Assembly (NCBI GenBank): GCA_938074515.1
Contig: CALJFV010000163.1
Coordinates: 1-7,038, forward strand
Length of the DNA stretch: 7,038 nt
DNA from: an uncultured Flavobacteriaceae bacterium
GTDB taxonomy: Bacteria > Bacteroidota > Bacteroidia > Flavobacteriales > Flavobacteriaceae
Reading direction: 5' to 3'
Shown here: in pieces, positions 6,142 through 7,038 of the stretch
How the letters are laid out: each line of letters starts with the position of its first letter
How positions within the stretch are numbered: position 1 is the stretch's first letter
The notes under the pieces: generated by a model
What the model saw: the letters and a program-made list of their open reading frames with translations, nothing else
What the model was told of the DNA's origin: nothing
The model's database searches: none
Program-made: the position numbers and the translations under genes

Positions 6142-7010
6142 GAATTTCGATTGCGTTCGATATAGCTAATGATTTTTTGAGCGACATCTACTCCTGTTGT
6201 TGTTTCAATGCCCTCTAGGCCTGGAGTTGAATTAATTTCGAGAATTAAGGGCCCTCGTTCACTTTGTAAAATATCAATGCCACAAACCCCTAATTTAAGC
6301 GCTTTGGCTGCTTGAATGGCAATACGGGTTTCCTCTGGACTCAGGGCGTAGGGCACAGATTGTCCCCCGCGATGAAGATTTGAGCGAAATTCACCGGCTT
6401 TACTCGAACGCTTCATGGCGGCAACTACCGCGCCATCGACTACGATGGCGCGGTAATCACTTCCTTGGGATTCCGCAATATACTCTTGGACTAAAAAACG
6501 GACCTTAGAGGCATTGAGCGTTTCCATGATGCTTCGGGCAGAGGTCGTACTTTCAGCCAGAATAACCCCCTGGCCGTGGGTGCCTTGCAACAGTTTAATC
6601 ACCACAGGTCGCCCCCCAAAGTGAATCAATACATCGTCGGGATTGGCGGTATGGCCCAAAAAAGACATGGGCGTGGGAATGTTGTGTTGGCTGAGTATTT
6701 GTTGACACGTCCATTTATTTCGCGATTGGAGTATGGCCTCGGCACTAACCGCACAAAAGACATTCATGCTTTCAAAATGGCGAACGAGTGAGGCGCCAAA
6801 GTAGGTGTTGGAGGCGCCAATACGAGGAATTACAGCATCGAGATCATCGACGATTTCTCTCCCGTAATACAATACCGCTTTGTTGTCTTTGGTCCCGACA
6901 TGGCATAAGTTCGGGTCCATAACTTCCATGTTATGGTGTTTTAGGCCACAGTCTAATAAGCTCTTGGTAGAGTAAAGTTGGGCGCTTCGCGAAAGAATGG
7001 CGATATTCAT
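6138..7010 (-). CDS. rimK: RimK-type ATP-grasp alpha-L-glutamate ligase
   Basis: ATP-grasp ligase close to E. coli RimK, which adds glutamate residues to the C-terminus of ribosomal protein S6 and can make poly-alpha-glutamate. The 290 residues match E. coli RimK (300) along the whole length. MNIAILSRSAQLYSTKSL starts the N-terminal domain, and VIPRIGASNTYFG (60-72) follows. PVVIKLLQGTHGQGV (135-149) holds the ATP lysine K139 and the glycine loop. LVQEYIAESQGSDYR (173-187), FRSNLHRGG (208-216), GIDIL (D246) and LILEINSTPGLEGIE (255-269, with E258 and N260 for Mg) complete the active site. Everything catalytic seems present; the C-terminus is about 10 residues shorter than in E. coli. S6 is the likely target, but RimK relatives also glutamylate cofactors such as tetrahydromethanopterin, so the substrate remains open. 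It is the first gene of the minus-strand group in view and overlaps the hydrolase gene by four bases. A strong inverted repeat lies within it. Confidence 0.93.
   Translation of the reverse strand: MNIAILSRSAQLYSTKSLLDCGLKHHNMEVMDPNLCHVGTKDNKAVLYYGREIVDDLDAVIPRIGASNTYFGASLVRHFESMNVFCAVSAEAILQSRNKWTCQQILSQHNIPTPMSFLGHTANPDDVLIHFGGRPVVIKLLQGTHGQGVILAESTTSARSIMETLNASKVRFLVQEYIAESQGSDYRAIVVDGAVVAAMKRSSKAGEFRSNLHRGGQSVPYALSPEETRIAIQAAKALKLGVCGIDILQSERGPLILEINSTPGLEGIETTTGVDVAQKIISYIERNRNS
6426..6455 (-). repeat. Perfect 13-bp inverted repeat with 4-base loop inside rimK
   Basis: On the minus strand TACCGCGCCATCG (6455-6443), loop TAGT (6442-6439), then the exact reverse complement CGATGGCGCGGTA (6438-6426). 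It covers rimK codons 186-195 (YRAIVVDGAV) exactly in frame. Nine of the thirteen pairs are G-C, so it would be a very stable mRNA hairpin. No U-tract follows on either strand, so it is not an intrinsic terminator. Confidence 0.85.
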
Positions 7011-7038
7011 TTTTATCCACTTTAATGCAAGGTATGAA
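7011..7038. other. Short region upstream of rimK, cut by window end
   Basis: These 28 bases precede the rimK ATG on the minus strand. No convincing SD or Bacteroidota promoter (TTTG-N19-TAnnTTTG) is visible in them. An ATG at 7034 on the + strand could begin a divergent gene, but only one codon and two bases are in view. The minus strand also allows an upstream gene stop (TAA at 7024-7022). The sequence does not decide between a divergent and a co-directional neighbour. Confidence 0.3.

Noticed and set aside
6576..6791. Plus-strand open frame opposite rimK
   Set aside because: It is antisense to conserved ATP-grasp motifs and shows no independent coding evidence.
7027..7034. TACCTTGC on the minus strand as a -7 box of rimK
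   Set aside because: It misses two of six defined positions, and any -33 element would fall outside the window.
1..7038. tRNA, rRNA, CRISPR, insertion sequence or attachment site
   Set aside because: No cloverleaf, repeat-spacer pattern, transposase or terminal repeats were recognised, and coding sequence covers nearly the entire window.

Overview
The window looks like an ordinary chromosomal segment from a member of Bacteroidota, most likely class Flavobacteriia. Four things point there: a type 2 isoleucyl-tRNA synthetase, a DksA/TraR-like protein of the flavobacterial kind placed directly between ileS and lspA, an LspA with the long Bacteroidota insertion, and a histidine-kinase-like protein whose best remembered relatives are flavobacterial. 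Most starts lack a clear Shine-Dalgarno sequence, which also fits. No mobile element, tRNA, rRNA or CRISPR array was seen. Almost every base is coding.

Left half, + strand (1-3686): the 3' part of ileS (already open at base 1), a 127-residue DksA/TraR-family protein starting two bases after the ileS stop, and lspA 30 bases further on. The spacing indicates one transcript. It links charging of tRNA-Ile, a probable RNA polymerase-binding regulator and lipoprotein signal peptide removal. The short dksA-lspA gap is almost filled by two abutting small inverted repeats, the second of which contains the only SD-like sequence before lspA.

Right half, - strand (7010-3683): rimK, an AstE/AspA-family zinc hydrolase overlapping rimK by four bases (ATGA), 5-formyltetrahydrofolate cyclo-ligase, and a protein with the fold of a histidine kinase core but without its catalytic residues. 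These four could form one operon. The two halves converge at a shared TTAA in which the stop codons of lspA and the pseudokinase overlap, so no room exists for a terminator between them.

The main points for a second look are: (1) the pseudo-histidine kinase, in which the phosphoacceptor His, the N-box Asn residues and the G2 glycines are all replaced in an intact frame; (2) the DksA-like protein with one of four zinc-ligand cysteines left; (3) a perfect 13-bp inverted repeat with a 4-base loop inside rimK, spanning exactly ten codons; (4) the paired hairpins before lspA; and (5) the rimK/hydrolase/folate gene grouping. I see no wholly new multi-gene system; the candidates are unusual versions of known families.
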